Shown here piece after piece: positions 23,912-36,100 of a DNA stretch of 64,000 bases. Position 1 is the first letter of the stretch. Each line of letters opens with the position of its first letter. The position numbers and the translations under genes are program-made. Under the pieces are notes generated by a model that saw nothing but the letters and a program-made list of their open reading frames with translations, searched no databases and was not told where the DNA came from. This DNA is from Tetradesmus obliquus (lineage: Eukaryota > Chlorophyta > Chlorophyceae > Sphaeropleales > Scenedesmaceae): positions 5,304,501 to 5,368,500 of the forward strand of contig CP126192.1 in NCBI GenBank assembly GCA_030272155.1, written 5' to 3'.

Positions 23912-26475
23912 ATGGACGATCTAGTGCGGAGAAAGCGGGTAAGGGAGGGCGTTGGCATCGTACTTTGGTGCAGTTCTTGGCAGCAGCAGGTGCTTCCGCG
24001 CTCAGCAGCACGTTTGAATGTGCGAGCTTGCTGCACAGCAGTGCCAAGAGCAAGTCTTCTTACTGATGTCTGCCAGGGCATAGATATGTCATGGCTGTGT
24101 CGTCCAGCGGCAGCTGAACCGTTCCTTGAGGGTAAAGCTCAGGCACCTGCCTAAATCTGGATGTCGCAGGTGGCGTTTGGCGCCTATGCAGAGCCACTGC
24201 AAAAAAAAGAAAAGATAAAAAGCAACACCTTCAAGATAGCGCTGGTGGCTTCTGATTGCCTGCTGCTGGGTGAGTAGTGTTCCTGGTGCACAGGCCTGCT
24301 GGTAACGACCATATTCCTGTGACTGCTTGAACAGCAGCACTGCCATGCCAGGTGCAGAGCAGCACAGTGTGCAGGTTTGATTGACCATGTGGCAGCTTGC
24401 AACTTGAATGTTGCTGCACTGGTGCCGTACGTGTGCATGTGTGCAGGGCTGCAGCCAGTGCTGGTGCACCTGTCGAAGAACAAGTCGGGCAAGTTCTCTT
24501 TCAACCCTATCAGTGTGAACCTCATGACAGAGATCTTCAAAGTCGTGTTTGCTCTCACGGTGCTGCTGTTCTTGGTGAGCTGGCAGTGGCGTGCACAGCA
24601 GCAATGGGAGCAAGCCAATGGGGCTGCAGCACACAGACATAGCCACTAGAGCAGCGGCATAGGGTGGCAGGCGTGGCATTCACCACCATGCTTGCAGGAG
24701 GTGCTTGCAGGACATGCTTGCAGGACATGCTTGCATTACCTGCAGCAGCAAGCTGATAAGTAGTATTGCTAGCAGGGTGGCTCTTGCTGCCAACGGTGCT
24801 TCATGCCATATACTCAGTCCACAGGCCCACAGGTATGCATTACTGGTGTGGGTGTTGCTCCTGCAGGGCACAGGGCGGCCCGGCCCGCCGATGTACCGCT
24901 CGGTGCGGTCCTTCATCGCAGATGCGCGCCACAACTGGCTGCTGGCGGTGCCTGCTGGGCTGTACGCCATCAACAACTACCTCAAGTTTGCGATGCAGCT
25001 GTATTTCAGGTGCGGCTTAATTTGTTTTACAGCATCTGACAGCATGGATGGAAACACCGGGCCCTGTACAGATGTGTCCTGCAGGAACAGCCTGCAGGAC
25101 AGCCCAACCATAGGCGGTTTTGTGCAGGCGGTTATGTGCAGGACAAGGTGGTTTTGGACTGCCAGCCTCTGCTGGGCGGCAAATGTTCTGTGCAAGCACT
25201 CTGCTGCTTCGTGCAAGTGCTTGTTGCTGCTCACTGTGCTTTCGTGTCTGCGTGCCTGCAGGCCCACCACTACCAAGATGCTGAGCAACCTGAAGATCTT
25301 CACCATCGCCATCCTGATGCGCACTGTGATGCACCGGCGCTTCAACATCATCCAGTATGAGGCACTGTTCCTGCTGGTGGCAGGTGCGTGCAGCGGAGCA
25401 GCGTGTGTTGCACATTTGGGCTCAATTACCAAAGATGGATGCACAGCCTGCCAACCTACAAGCATGGCTTGCTTGCCTGCTGTGCACTCTGTAAGCTGCC
25501 AGCAACTCTAATAATGATGATGTGTGCGCGCCAGTGTCTGTCTTCACACTGCGCACTGCGGCCGGCACCTGCCGCTGCCTGCAGGCATCACCATCAACCA
25601 GCTGCAGAGCTGCGGCAAGGGCGGCGAGCAAATTCCCGGCGGCTCGCTGCTGCCTGCCGTGCTGTGCGTGCTGGGCAGCGTCACGGTGCCTTCAGCAGCG
25701 TCGGTGTACAACGAGAAGGGCCTCAAGAAGCACATGGACACCAGCGTGCACCTGCAGAACTTCTTCCTGTACTTCTACGGCATGTGCTTCAACCTGCTGG
25801 GCGCGCTGGGCGTGTGCCTGTACCAGCAGCGGTCCTTTGGCAGCATCTTTGAGCACCAGTCAAAAGTGACACTCATGCTGGTGGTCAACAACGCACTGCA
25901 GGTGGGCGTGGATGTATGGGAGCTGTGTTGATTTGATTTCACGCGCGCTGATGCAGCTTTTGATGTGCTGATCATGCAAGCTGTGCACATGCCGACCTGT
26001 GCCATGCCCTGATCAGGGGCAGTGCTTGCCGCTGGACATCCAGCCTGGATGTACCTGGTGTAGCTTTGTGGCTTGCAAGGGTTGACTATTACCACATGGC
26101 CGCATGCTGGCTCCACTGCCGCTGCTGCAGGGCATTCTCAGCAGCTTCTTCTACAAGTTTGCGGACACCATCCTCAAGAAGTACTCCAGCACCATTGCGA
26201 CCATCTTCACGGCGATGATGAGCTGGGCGATGTTCGGGCACCAGCTCACAATGAACTTCCTGATCGGCGTGAGCATTGTGTTTGTCAGCATGCACCAGTT
26301 CTTCACTTTCGGGGACAAGGGCGCGGGCCCGCCGGGTGACAAGGCGCATGTGGCAGGCAGGCCCACTGGCATGGTGTACTCGCCAAGCATGGACCACATA
26401 CGCGTGTCGGATGAGAATGGAGTGGCTGTGGTGGCTGGAGAGGAGAAGGATAAGGCGCTGCTGCTGCCTATGTAG
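23912..26475 (+). CDS. Nucleotide-sugar transporter, CMP-sialic acid transporter-like
   Basis: Firm exons: 24447-24574, 24867-25009, 25262-25383, 25585-25901 and 26131-26475. Two tiny leader exons (23912-23938 and 23974-23989) fit the phase and splice sites and give about 365 residues, but are tentative; they leave the first membrane span short compared with plant homologues. Conserved blocks match the plant CMP-sialic acid transporter-like (SLC35A-type) family: [111 protein letters not shown] and [16 protein letters not shown]. These are Golgi/ER antiporters exchanging a nucleotide sugar for the nucleoside monophosphate. Algae make no obvious sialic acid, so the substrate is open. The C-terminal tail is hydrophilic. 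Confidence 0.9.
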
Positions 26476-27643
26476 TGCAGATAATCATGAGCAGCAGCAG
26501 CAGCAGTAGTAGTGTGTGTGGTTAGATGAACACGGGCTGGGTTGTCAGGTCCAAGAGCTGTTTGTGCTGGGTCCAGCCTGTAGCATCACGGGCCATGGCT
26601 GTTACTGCCTCATGGAGTAACGCGGGACTGCGGCAAGTGCAGGCAGATAGAATTCATTGGATGCAGCTGTGGCATGTGCAGTTAGTGGCTGCTTGTTTAT
26701 CATACAGCTGCTGTCAAAAGGCAATTCAAAAGCCTTGAATTTGTTCATTTACGCCAGCATGCATGGAGTGGGCCAGCAGCAAACGCAGCATAAATTTGAT
26801 ACCCGGCGCCGGCACTGCAGCTGCAGGGCCTGCAGTAGTGGCTCTTTGCGATGCCCACCCTACACTGACATGCACCATGCACATGCACAGACTGCATGGT
26901 GCAGTGTTCCAAATAGATCGGGACTTTGGTGGCGCGGTCTTTTCAGGCGCAACAGATCAGCAGCAGACCAAACTTGACAATGCAGCAGTGATTCCTGTCT
27001 GCACGAAGTCGCCAGCCGTCATTTCCACTACTTGGTGCTTTGCACTGCGCAGCGCAACAGCATGCTGTTGCAGTTGTCAGTGCCCACTGCTGCTGCTTGT
27101 GGTGCTGGTGTCGTGCATGTGCTCGGCTGGGAAGAGTGAGGTGCAAGGCCAACAGCATTGATGCTGGCCCAGCACTGAGTGCCTGCAACAGTGAATTCAC
27201 AGCTGAGTTTCTGAACATGTTGCTAGCCTTACCAGGTAGATCCCGTCCTTGAGAGGTTATAACTTATAGCTCACCACTGGAAAGCTACAGCAATAGCTAT
27301 GCAGTGCAATTTGGACAAGTCGCGCAGTCATGCATGGCAACTGTTAGCGCGTACATGCACTCAAGGATTGGAAGGTCGCCTTGATAAATGAACGCATCTG
27401 TGCCCTAGCAACTGAAAGCAGTATGTCCTACGCAAACCGCGCCGGGCGACTGTCGTGTCATGACGAGTTTCAAACTTGCAGAGCGCCCACGCCAAACCAA
27501 TGGGTGTAGTTTTTGGGATCAGATCACTCCACACAGATAACTGATTGGGTGTGACTCCATTTCTTTGTCGCTGTGATCGTGTACCCGAGCATTGTCAGTA
27601 CACCAGCTGTTCCGAGACAAGGACACAGTGGATAAGCATAGCA
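26476..27643. other. Spacer between transporter and paralogue copy B
   Basis: This holds the transporter 3' flank and copy B upstream region. The copy B frame is open upstream to 27545 but the first plausible ATG is 27644. No other gene is seen. Confidence 0.5.
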
Positions 27644-30600
27644 ATGCAGCCCACGATCCGCACAACTTTAACCGTGGCAATGCAGCAAGTGTTAGAAAGG
27701 CTCATGCCCTTCCTCGAATCTGCTTGTCTGGCTGTCATGGCCTGCAGCAGCAAGGGCCTGCGCGCAGCAGTAGATGCGCTGTTCAGCAGCAGCACCACAG
27801 CCTTGCTCCTGCTGCATAAGAGCGTGCGCGCTGCAGCTATGCACCGCAAGAACTCTAGAGCCGTAGAGTGGGTTTGCAAACACAGATGCTTTGAGGCCTC
27901 CAGCATCCTGCAAGGCAGCGCTGCGCTGCTGAGCACACCCATGGTGCCTGTGGCAGCAACGGAAGCACTGGCATCAGCAGGCCTGTGCTTCTCATACCAG
28001 GAGGTGCTTGAAGCCTGTGCACGGCCAGTGGCTGGTGCCTGGGTGTGGGTCCAGGCAGGCGCAGTGCCAGATGCACCAGAGCTGGCCAAGCTGCTGGCAT
28101 GTGGCAAGGTGGGCAGTGACTGTGTTGCGGATGGGCTGCCAGATCTGCCTTCTGCTTGCCTCTATAACCGTACTGCACAGACAGCCCGTGTCTACAATTA
28201 TACATCGTTGTAAGAAGTTATACCTAAAGCCGTCTGAAGCAGCTGCAATGTTATGCACAAATGCCAGCGGTCAGTGCTTCGACCGCTGCACAGCTCCACA
28301 CGCAGCTGTTGGCTTGCTGCAGAATACCTTTGCGCAATTCCATCATACATTAGCTGTATTCATGTTGTCGTATGCTGGCTGTTGGTTCCAGCTGGACTAT
28401 GAGAACAGCAATGGCGCCGAGCACATCAAGCAGCTGGTTGCTACGGCACTAGATGCGCTGGACCCGGCACTGTTGCCTGGCATCCTGCAGCTTGCCGTCG
28501 GCTTGCACAAACAACACCATACGGTGCAAGCCCTTTACGTGGGCTGGATGACCTTTGTTCTGGTAGACGGCAGCGTGCATCTACGGCCGCAGCAGCAGCA
28601 GGCGCTGCAGCAGCAGGTCACGCCGCAGCTGCTGCAGCAGCTGCTGGACATGCTGAGCAAGCAGTGCAGCCCTGCATATAGTGCTCAGGTGGCAAGCAGC
28701 TTGTGCAAGCTTCCTGCTGGTGCTGCTATTGGAGGTGAGCTGGCAGTCATAGGTGTGGGCATCATGCACTCAACCGCAGCTGGCATCATGCACTCAACCG
28801 CAGCTGGCATCATGCACTCAACCGCAGCTGGCATCATGCACTCAACCGCAGCTGGCATCATGCACTCAACCGCAGCTGGCATCATCAGCACTGAACTGCA
28901 GCTGGCATCATCAGCACTGAACTGCAGCTGGGCCTGTGCTTCTAGTTGCATATGGAGGACATGCACTTACTGTGCACAAAAGTTTGGGCTTTCCACCATC
29001 ACTGTGATGTAGCCATTTCTCGTGCTTCTGGCCAATGCAGCGAACCTGAGGCATGGCGTACGCTGCGCTGGCCTGCTGTTTTGGAGAAGCATTACCGCTA
29101 ATTGCAACTGCGCCTGCTGCCTGCTGCTTTTCACCGCAGGTGACGCCGTTGCTGCTCTTCTGCAGCAAGCAGTGCAGCACAGAAGTGCCGGCTTTGTCTG
29201 CAGTCTGTGGTGACTGCCGGCAGCTCACAGCTGTGACCCTGAGGCTGTTGCAGGACTGCTGCAGCAGGTGCTGCTGCAGGGAGACACTGCAATGGGGCTG
29301 TGCCTCACAGAGGTGCCAGCTGCAGAGCACATCCCGGCGCAGCGCATGCAGCAGCTGCTGCAGCTGGTGCCAGTGACATGCATGCTGCAGCTATGGGGCA
29401 TCTCGATGTTTGAAAGGCTGCTGGCACTGCCTGGGGCGGCTGCAATGGTGAGCTGCAGCCCTCGGCTTGCACAGCGCTTAGGGCATATGTGTGGTTTTGC
29501 ATCTCACCCTGCGTCTGTGTCAAATGCCTGGCCTTGTGGGCATCCTACAACACGTCATGCATGCAAGCCGGGCATGTTGGGCATACAATTCCCTACCACT
29601 CTGCAGCACTGACCTCTTTTCGATCAAGTGCTTCTGGTGCTGTTGTTGCAGGAGCCTGCCGGTGTGGCAGCTGTGCTGCGCACTGTGCTGCAGAACCAAC
29701 TGAAGCATTCTGAAACCGACCATTATCAGGAAAGGCCGTCGATTTTGCTGGTGGCAATGCCAGCTGCGCAGCACATCTCGGCTGATGACTTTGCTTCCCT
29801 ATTGAAGGTGCCACTACTCAAGGCAGACAGGAACTGCACCCTTATGCTGTGTGAGCAGACGGCAGCCCAAGCACTGGAGGCTGAGCACATCTATGAGCTG
29901 CTGGATAGCCTGCTGCAGCACCGGGTGGTTGACAGTACACACAACATATGGCTGCCTGGTGCTGATGTGCTGCTGGGCCTGCCAGGAGCACAGGAGCTGA
30001 GTGCAGGGAAGATCAAGGACCTGCTGCAGCACGTTAGCTTCGGCCTGCTCGACAGATTAGACGATGGGGTTGCAACTTCAAAATGCATGCCCAGAGTCGC
30101 AGGAAGGCATGCATGCCAGCAGGCACGCGTGACAAAGGAGGCATGGCTGTGCATGCTATGAACTGCAGCTTGCGCTGTGTGCTGCACACTGTAGGCAGCT
30201 GCGTCACATCGCTCATCACCGGTGCTGTTGGCAGATCATGATCAATGCACTTGCTCTTGATCTCCAACTCCACCACGTCCCTTGTTCCTTCACGCAGTGA
30301 GGTGCAGCGGCAGCTGCTGCTGCTGCCAGATGCTCAGCTGCTGGATGTACATGCACTGTGGTCTTCGCTGGAGCTGGCAGTGGCTCGCTGTGATGTTGGT
30401 GTCACCTCAGTTCTGTCCGACCTCCTTGAGCCACACGGAGACTTCCTGCTGCTTCTCAACACTGCTGGCTTGGCAGAGAAGGCGCTGCAGCAGCACGAGC
30501 CTGTAGCAGGTACAGCTTCTCAGGCACATACCACAGCAGGGCCTGCACCATCACTGACACTGCTTGCTGGTACAAGAGTGCTGCCATCAGCGAGTGAGAT

Positions 30601-31862
30601 CCTTAGCCTGCAACTGTGCTTCAGGAATTATGGCGATGTCATGCATGTCAACTTAGGCTTGGCGACCCAGTAGCAGACGTGCATACCGCTTGCGTACATC
30701 TTGCTGTTGCTGACAGCAATGCGTGCCCTGCTGTGCATACTGCTGCTGCTGCTGCTGCTGCTTGCAGAGCCGTTGCTAGACCTGCTGCATATGGTCGAGC
30801 CTGAGCAGGAAGATGACGAGTATGTGCCGGCCCAGCAGGCGATGCGCCTGCTGCGCACGGCAGCACACCGCAGGCAAGAGCATGCCCTGCAGTCGCTGTG
30901 CAGACTCCTTGGCTGCAAGGCTGTGGACCCACACCAGCTGGCTCAGCTGCTGCAGGAAGTGCTGCACAGTAGGAACTATGAAGCAGCAAAAGTGCTGCTG
31001 CTGATCTGCCAGCTTTGCAGCACCTGACACCCGACGATGCAGAGCAGCTGCTGCTGCTAGCGCTTGAGGTGGTGGGCGGCTTGGCAGATGACTGCAAGTG
31101 GGAACCTGACGGAATGGCAGCACACATTGCGCGAGACATCGCACTCCTGCCGGGTGTCAGGCAGCTAGGCGCTGATCGGCTGAAGCTGGCACTGCAGGCA
31201 GCAATACAGCGGCAGGCATCCTCTGTTTCTGGCAGGTACAGACGCTGCCCTGCGTAGGTGGCCGCTGCAGCTTTGGCTGTGTGGAGCCGGCAAAGACAAC
31301 CCTGGATAGCGCTGTCGCTGCGCTGTGCAGGGCCGGGGATGCAGGCCTTACTGCCAGAGACTACAGCAGCACTGAAGACAGAAGCAGCGGTGTGGTTGGC
31401 GGCAGCTGTGCGGCGCTGCAGCTGCCAGCTGCAGCTGTGCAGGAGCTCCTGCTGCTGGCACTGCAGCTGCAGAGTTGGCATGCTGTGCAGAGCCTGTGCG
31501 GTTGCAGCAGCGCCCAGCAGCTGACTCAAGGGGATGTGGTGGCGCTGCTGCAGCAGGCTGCAAGAGTGGTGCCGGGCAATGTTCAGGATGACAAAGCGCA
31601 TGATACAGCAGCTATGGCTGTCTGTGACGCTTTGTGCAGCTTGCCAGCTGTGAGGCAACTCGGTTGTGAGGGCCTTGCGTCAGTGCTGCAGGTGGCAGTG
31701 CTGGTGGATAGCTATGCCAATCAGTTGCTGGTGCAGCGCTTGAGCCGGCTGCCTGCTGCCAAGCAGCTGAGCAGGGGTGTGGTGGATGGGCTGCTGGTGG
31801 CAGCTGCTGCACCTGAGATGATGCAGGTGCTGCTGCCACTTTCCACATATCATATGGTGTGA
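27644..31862 (+). pseudogene. F-box-like/helical-repeat protein, copy B, interrupted
   Basis: This is the inverted paralogue of copy A. Exon 1 (27644-28108) and exon 2 (28392-28734) have exactly the lengths of their counterparts (465 and 343 nt); further blocks are 29140-29447, 29652-30055, from about 30298, from about 30770, and a final block ending LPLSTYHMV-stop at 31862. The F-box-like start reads LMPFLESACLAVMACSSKGL. Lesions differ from copy A: an in-frame TGA at 29211-29213 where copy A reads Trp-type sequence (SLW-stop-LPAAHS versus SLQWLPASHS); a lost donor at 30056 (copy A GACAG|GTGAGAC, here GACAGATTAGAC); and a 1-nt loss near 31003 that breaks VLLLELPA into another frame. Some repeats may still be translated from short frames. 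The gene may be dead, or my exon borders may be wrong in places. Confidence 0.6.
28757..28892. repeat. 24-bp minisatellite in copy B intron 2
   Basis: Five near-perfect 24-bp units (each containing GGCATCATGCACTCAACCG) followed by two diverged ones, just after the exon 2 donor. The period is a multiple of three, so the array is open in one frame (repeating GIMHSTAA), but it lies beyond the splice donor. Confidence 0.9.
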
Positions 31863-33123
31863 ATGAGGAGCTTCCTCCTTGCGCCGAGCAGGTTAACCAC
31901 ACAACGCAACAACGTTGTGTAACAAGTTGGTGCGAGTTTTCATCATCATGTTACCCATCAAGCCATAGCATCAGCGCCATGGTACGAGTTTTGTACTTTC
32001 TCTTGCCAGATGTTTCACAGTCAGACGTGTGACTGAGCAGAGGCCTCGTGCAAGGGTCAAACCTAAACAGCTGCTGTGGTGTGCACTGGGCGCTGTATGT
32101 GAAAGATCGCGGACCTAAAAAGTAGCACTGATTACAAGGACAGAAAGCAAATCTGCTCACATGTGTGCAGTTGAAAGATCACGTATACGTATAGCTGGGT
32201 GCGTACCCAGCTGGTTGCTGCTGGTCACCAGTGTTTGCATGTTGCAGCAAAACCACCAGGTGCTGCAAACCGGCTGTGGACAACACCTGCATGCAAGTCG
32301 GTCACCCTTGTGCACGTGCAGCATGTGCCTGCACCATTCTGCACTTGCACAAGCCTGCCTTCACCACATGTCATGCATGTGCTTGGTGTACACCTTTGTC
32401 TGATTATGTCGTCATCCATCGCACGGTCGCAGCGCTGGGTAGCAACCTCAAGTCACCAGCATCAAGTTGATGCTCAGCAGCACATGTTGAACTTGCCCGG
32501 GGTGCTTGTGCCACAAACGATGCTGCGGCACTCAGCGGGTGTGAAGATTGCTGCAGACATGCTTGCAGGTGTTGGCAATCAAACAATGTAAGAATCAATG
32601 AATGTGTACAGTAGAACGAGTCACATTGCTGTGACAAGATACATGAACAGAGCATTGCAAGCATGCAAGCCACTCTGTGGCAAGCACACAAGGCACTCAG
32701 CAATTGTCTGCATACAGTCGTAAGACTAGTATGCGGCTTCAACATACTAGCACACAGAACGCCAGCGGCACAAGTCTCCTGTCAGCTTTACTCTACACTA
32801 CAACCTTTGAGCCACGCCACAACCTGCAAAGCCTAGCAGATGTACGGAGGCACCCGGCTGCAAATAACAGCACTGGCAAGCAGCTTCTGCAAGTTGCTGG
32901 CCTGTGGATGGTATATAGCAGCTACCCTCACACTCAAACTAGTCATCCCCAAAACTACTACAAGCTTTCAAAATCACTGACACCAGAAAGCGCCAAGACC
33001 ACATATCTACCTATTGCTAGTCTGGCAGCTGCAGCACCCACCCACACAACAAAACCATTTGCTACAAAATCCTGTCACCAGCTTCGTAAGCAAGCTGCAA
33101 CACAGGTGCCTGCTGCAACTGCA
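31863..33123. other. Convergent spacer, copy B and VSR 3' flanks
   Basis: This 1.26-kb stretch holds the 3' flanks of copy B (+) and the vacuolar sorting receptor (-). It is relatively A/T-rich, especially 32.6-33.1 kb. I see no gene. Confidence 0.5.
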
Positions 33124-36100
33124 CTACTGGTTTTCTCCACTCTCTGACCTGAGCGACAGAGACAGGCTTGCGTTTAGTCCCTCTGCACCGGAAAGCGCAC
33201 GAGGTGTGCCTGCTGACAGTGCTGTGCTCATTGCTGTCGAGATGCGTGGCGTCACCACATCTGTGAAACTCTCAGGGATCATTGCACTGAACTTCCGCAC
33301 TGCAGAGATGCTAGACGGCCCTGCTGCTGACGGAGCGCTGTTGAGGGGAACGTACTCCTCAAGGATGTTGCGCATGTCTGCATGCATGCGCTTGCGCAGG
33401 TGCACCTGGTACACTGCAAACATGCCGCCGGCAGTGACTGCCACGCTGAGCAGCAGCAGCATGAAGACTGTGCCCACGCTTACACCTGGCAACCAGTGCA
33501 GCAGCAGTTCAACAGAGGCAGGGCAGCAAGTGACACACTGTCAGCGCAGCGAGCAAATGAATGTGGCTGTTGAACTTGTCAATTTGACACATTGGCAAAC
33601 ACACAGGAACCTGGCTGCAGCAGCAACCACAGCGAAGGCAGCAAGCCATTCAAGCGAAAGTATGTCTCGCATCTGCCCTGCTACACGGACAAGGTGTCTC
33701 TTTGACAGCGCCATCCTACAAGCTGCACTCACCCTTGGAGCTGTGGCTGCCGCTGCCACCTGGTTCAGGCACAGGCCCAAAGCAGCCCAGCTGGCCATCA
33801 CAATGTGACAGGTCACACGCAGGCTCACAGCCGCCGCCAGGCAGCTCCCTGAAACATGCGGGGCAGCTGCACTCAAAGGTCGGCGTTGTTTCATTCAGTA
33901 TGCCGTACTGGCTCTGCCACTTGTAGAGTTTGATGGTGTCCTTGCAAGCTGTGTAGAGCTTGCCATTGATAGTGTCCTTCCAGCAGTTGCCGTAGTTGTG
34001 CTCTGCTGTGCACATGTTGGGCAGGGGGCCGGTGCAGCTGCAGGGGCGGTGGCAGATGCGGCGTGGAAAGGCAGGCGCACAGAGAGCGAGGATGAGGACC
34101 AAAAAGCACACAGTGAACAGGTGCCAGTTGCCACATGGTGATCCAGTCGTGCAGCAACCTAGTATGCACAGGCTGCTTTCCACTTGCCAAATTGAATCCC
34201 CTGCCAAGCTTGCAGGCAACATCATATGATACATATGCTACTATTGACGTGTCAACCTGCACAGGCATGAGAATCATGACAGCATACGGCACTGCTGAAG
34301 CAGGTGGGTGCTGCGCTTACTTGTAGCTGCCGACGGTGTTGAGGCATGCGCAGCGGTCGCACTTGCAGGCGTCCTTGGTCCAGGGAACACTGGAGACCTG
34401 CAGCCATGCAACATCAATATTGGCTTAGTTGGCGCTACTGACTAAATGGCCCAAGTGTTCTTCCTGGCATACAGATTGCGCGGCAGCGCAGCAGGACATG
34501 CCGCTGCAGGCCACCGCCACAATCTCAGTCTACACGCCAGCATGCTGGCTGCCACTTCTGTAAACTGACACTTCTGACACTTCTGACACAAGTATACCCA
34601 GCAGCACCCACCAGACACTCGTTGATCTCTGAGCACGTGTCCACGCCTGTAGCAGCATCCACCACCTTCATGAAGCCCTCCCCGCACTCGCAGGCGTAGC
34701 CGGTGAAGGTGTTCACGCAGCGGGTGCGGCCCAGCGTGGAGTTCAGCCTGAGTTGCACAGCACACACAGCATGGCACAATAATACGTTATGACAGGTGTC
34801 AAACAGCAGGACTGTGAGAGCTGATCCAGTTACCGCACGGCTTTGGTAAGCGGAGCTCATGCATGGCAGGCAAAAGTTGTTTGCAGCGCAGACAATGATC
34901 ACAAGCGCCGGCAAGACAGGAAGGCGGCCACATCCCGCCAGTACCCAACACTCACCCGCTGTTGCAGGCAGTCCAGCCTTCGTTGCCCTCCTTGCACTCA
35001 TTATCAGACACCCACTCCTCATTGCACACTGCAGGCTCGTTGCCGGTCGGGAAGCCGGTGCAAATCGCGCGCAGCACGCTTGGCGCCTCGAGCACGCCAC
35101 GATACTGCCGCGCGTTGACTTGCACTGTCGGCAGGATGGCAATCGTGGTTTCGGCGTCGTTGCCTGTTTGCGCTGCAAGCTCCTCGTCCAGCATCTTGAT
35201 GGGGTCGCTGCTGCTGACGTCACCAAAGTCGAGACAGTTCTTCCAGGCCTTGAGGCCAGCATCACCGGCCAGCTTAGTGCCCTCCACTACTGACTTGAAC
35301 ACCTGCGGCGCAGGATACGTGACGGATACGCAAGCCAGGGCAAGCAGGGCAGCAAACAGTTGCCAAGCATGTTTGCTGTGGCAGCTGGGCGGGTGCAGCG
35401 CAATGGTGTCAGAGCGCAAGACAACCTCAGATCACAACATCAGACCTCACCTGTTCAGAGCACTCTGGGGTGTAGCTCTTGTTGCTCATCTTGCAGCTTT
35501 CTCCCATCTTGTCTGCGTACTCCCACCACAGCCAGGGCTCGCCCTGGTCGCGCGCCACGCGCGCAAAGCACAGCGAGCGCACATTCATCTGCAGCAGCAA
35601 CGCGAGGCAACAGCAAGATCAGGGCGCGTGAAGGCGCAACAGCCGCGGCCAACATGCGCGCACTACTGCTCACTGCACTAGCTCCTGAGTGCAGACGACA
35701 ACTACTCGCACACACTGCATTTTAGAAGTCAGGGCATGCGGGCACCATACCAGCCTTTGTCTTCAACACGTCATACACAGGCCTGCACAAGATCCAGCTG
35801 CACAAACAAGAAAGCCTTGCAGCAAGCAGCAGTCTGTTCCAACCACACTCACCAGCAGCACCTCTGCCCCAGAGTAGCCCTCAAGGATGTTGTCATCGGG
35901 GTCTGGGCAGCAGTACGCGCCCTGCCGTATGCACTGCGTCTTGCACTCATCTGACTCAGCACCGTACTGGCACACCCACAGCAGGTAGTGCGGCTGAAAG
36001 GTGATGAGCCCTGCTGACTCCATCTTCTTTGCAATGGGCTTGAAATCCTGCAAGCAGCACAGCGCAAAACATGACAGCGGTTGGCCGACAATTCACAATT

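Noticed and set aside
24693-24740. Short CATGCTTGCAGGA-type repeats before transporter exon 4 as further exon decoys
   Set aside because: They resemble each other but not the adjacent exon; they look like simple local repeats of an acceptor-like word.
28008-29012. 334-codon + strand open frame including the octapeptide repeat
   Set aside because: Runs through intron 1, exon 2 and intron 2 of copy B; exon 1 is in a different frame and the splice sites match copy A.
30648-31658. 336-codon - strand open frame, the longest in the window
   Set aside because: Antisense of copy B; the strand carrying the repeat homology to copy A is +.
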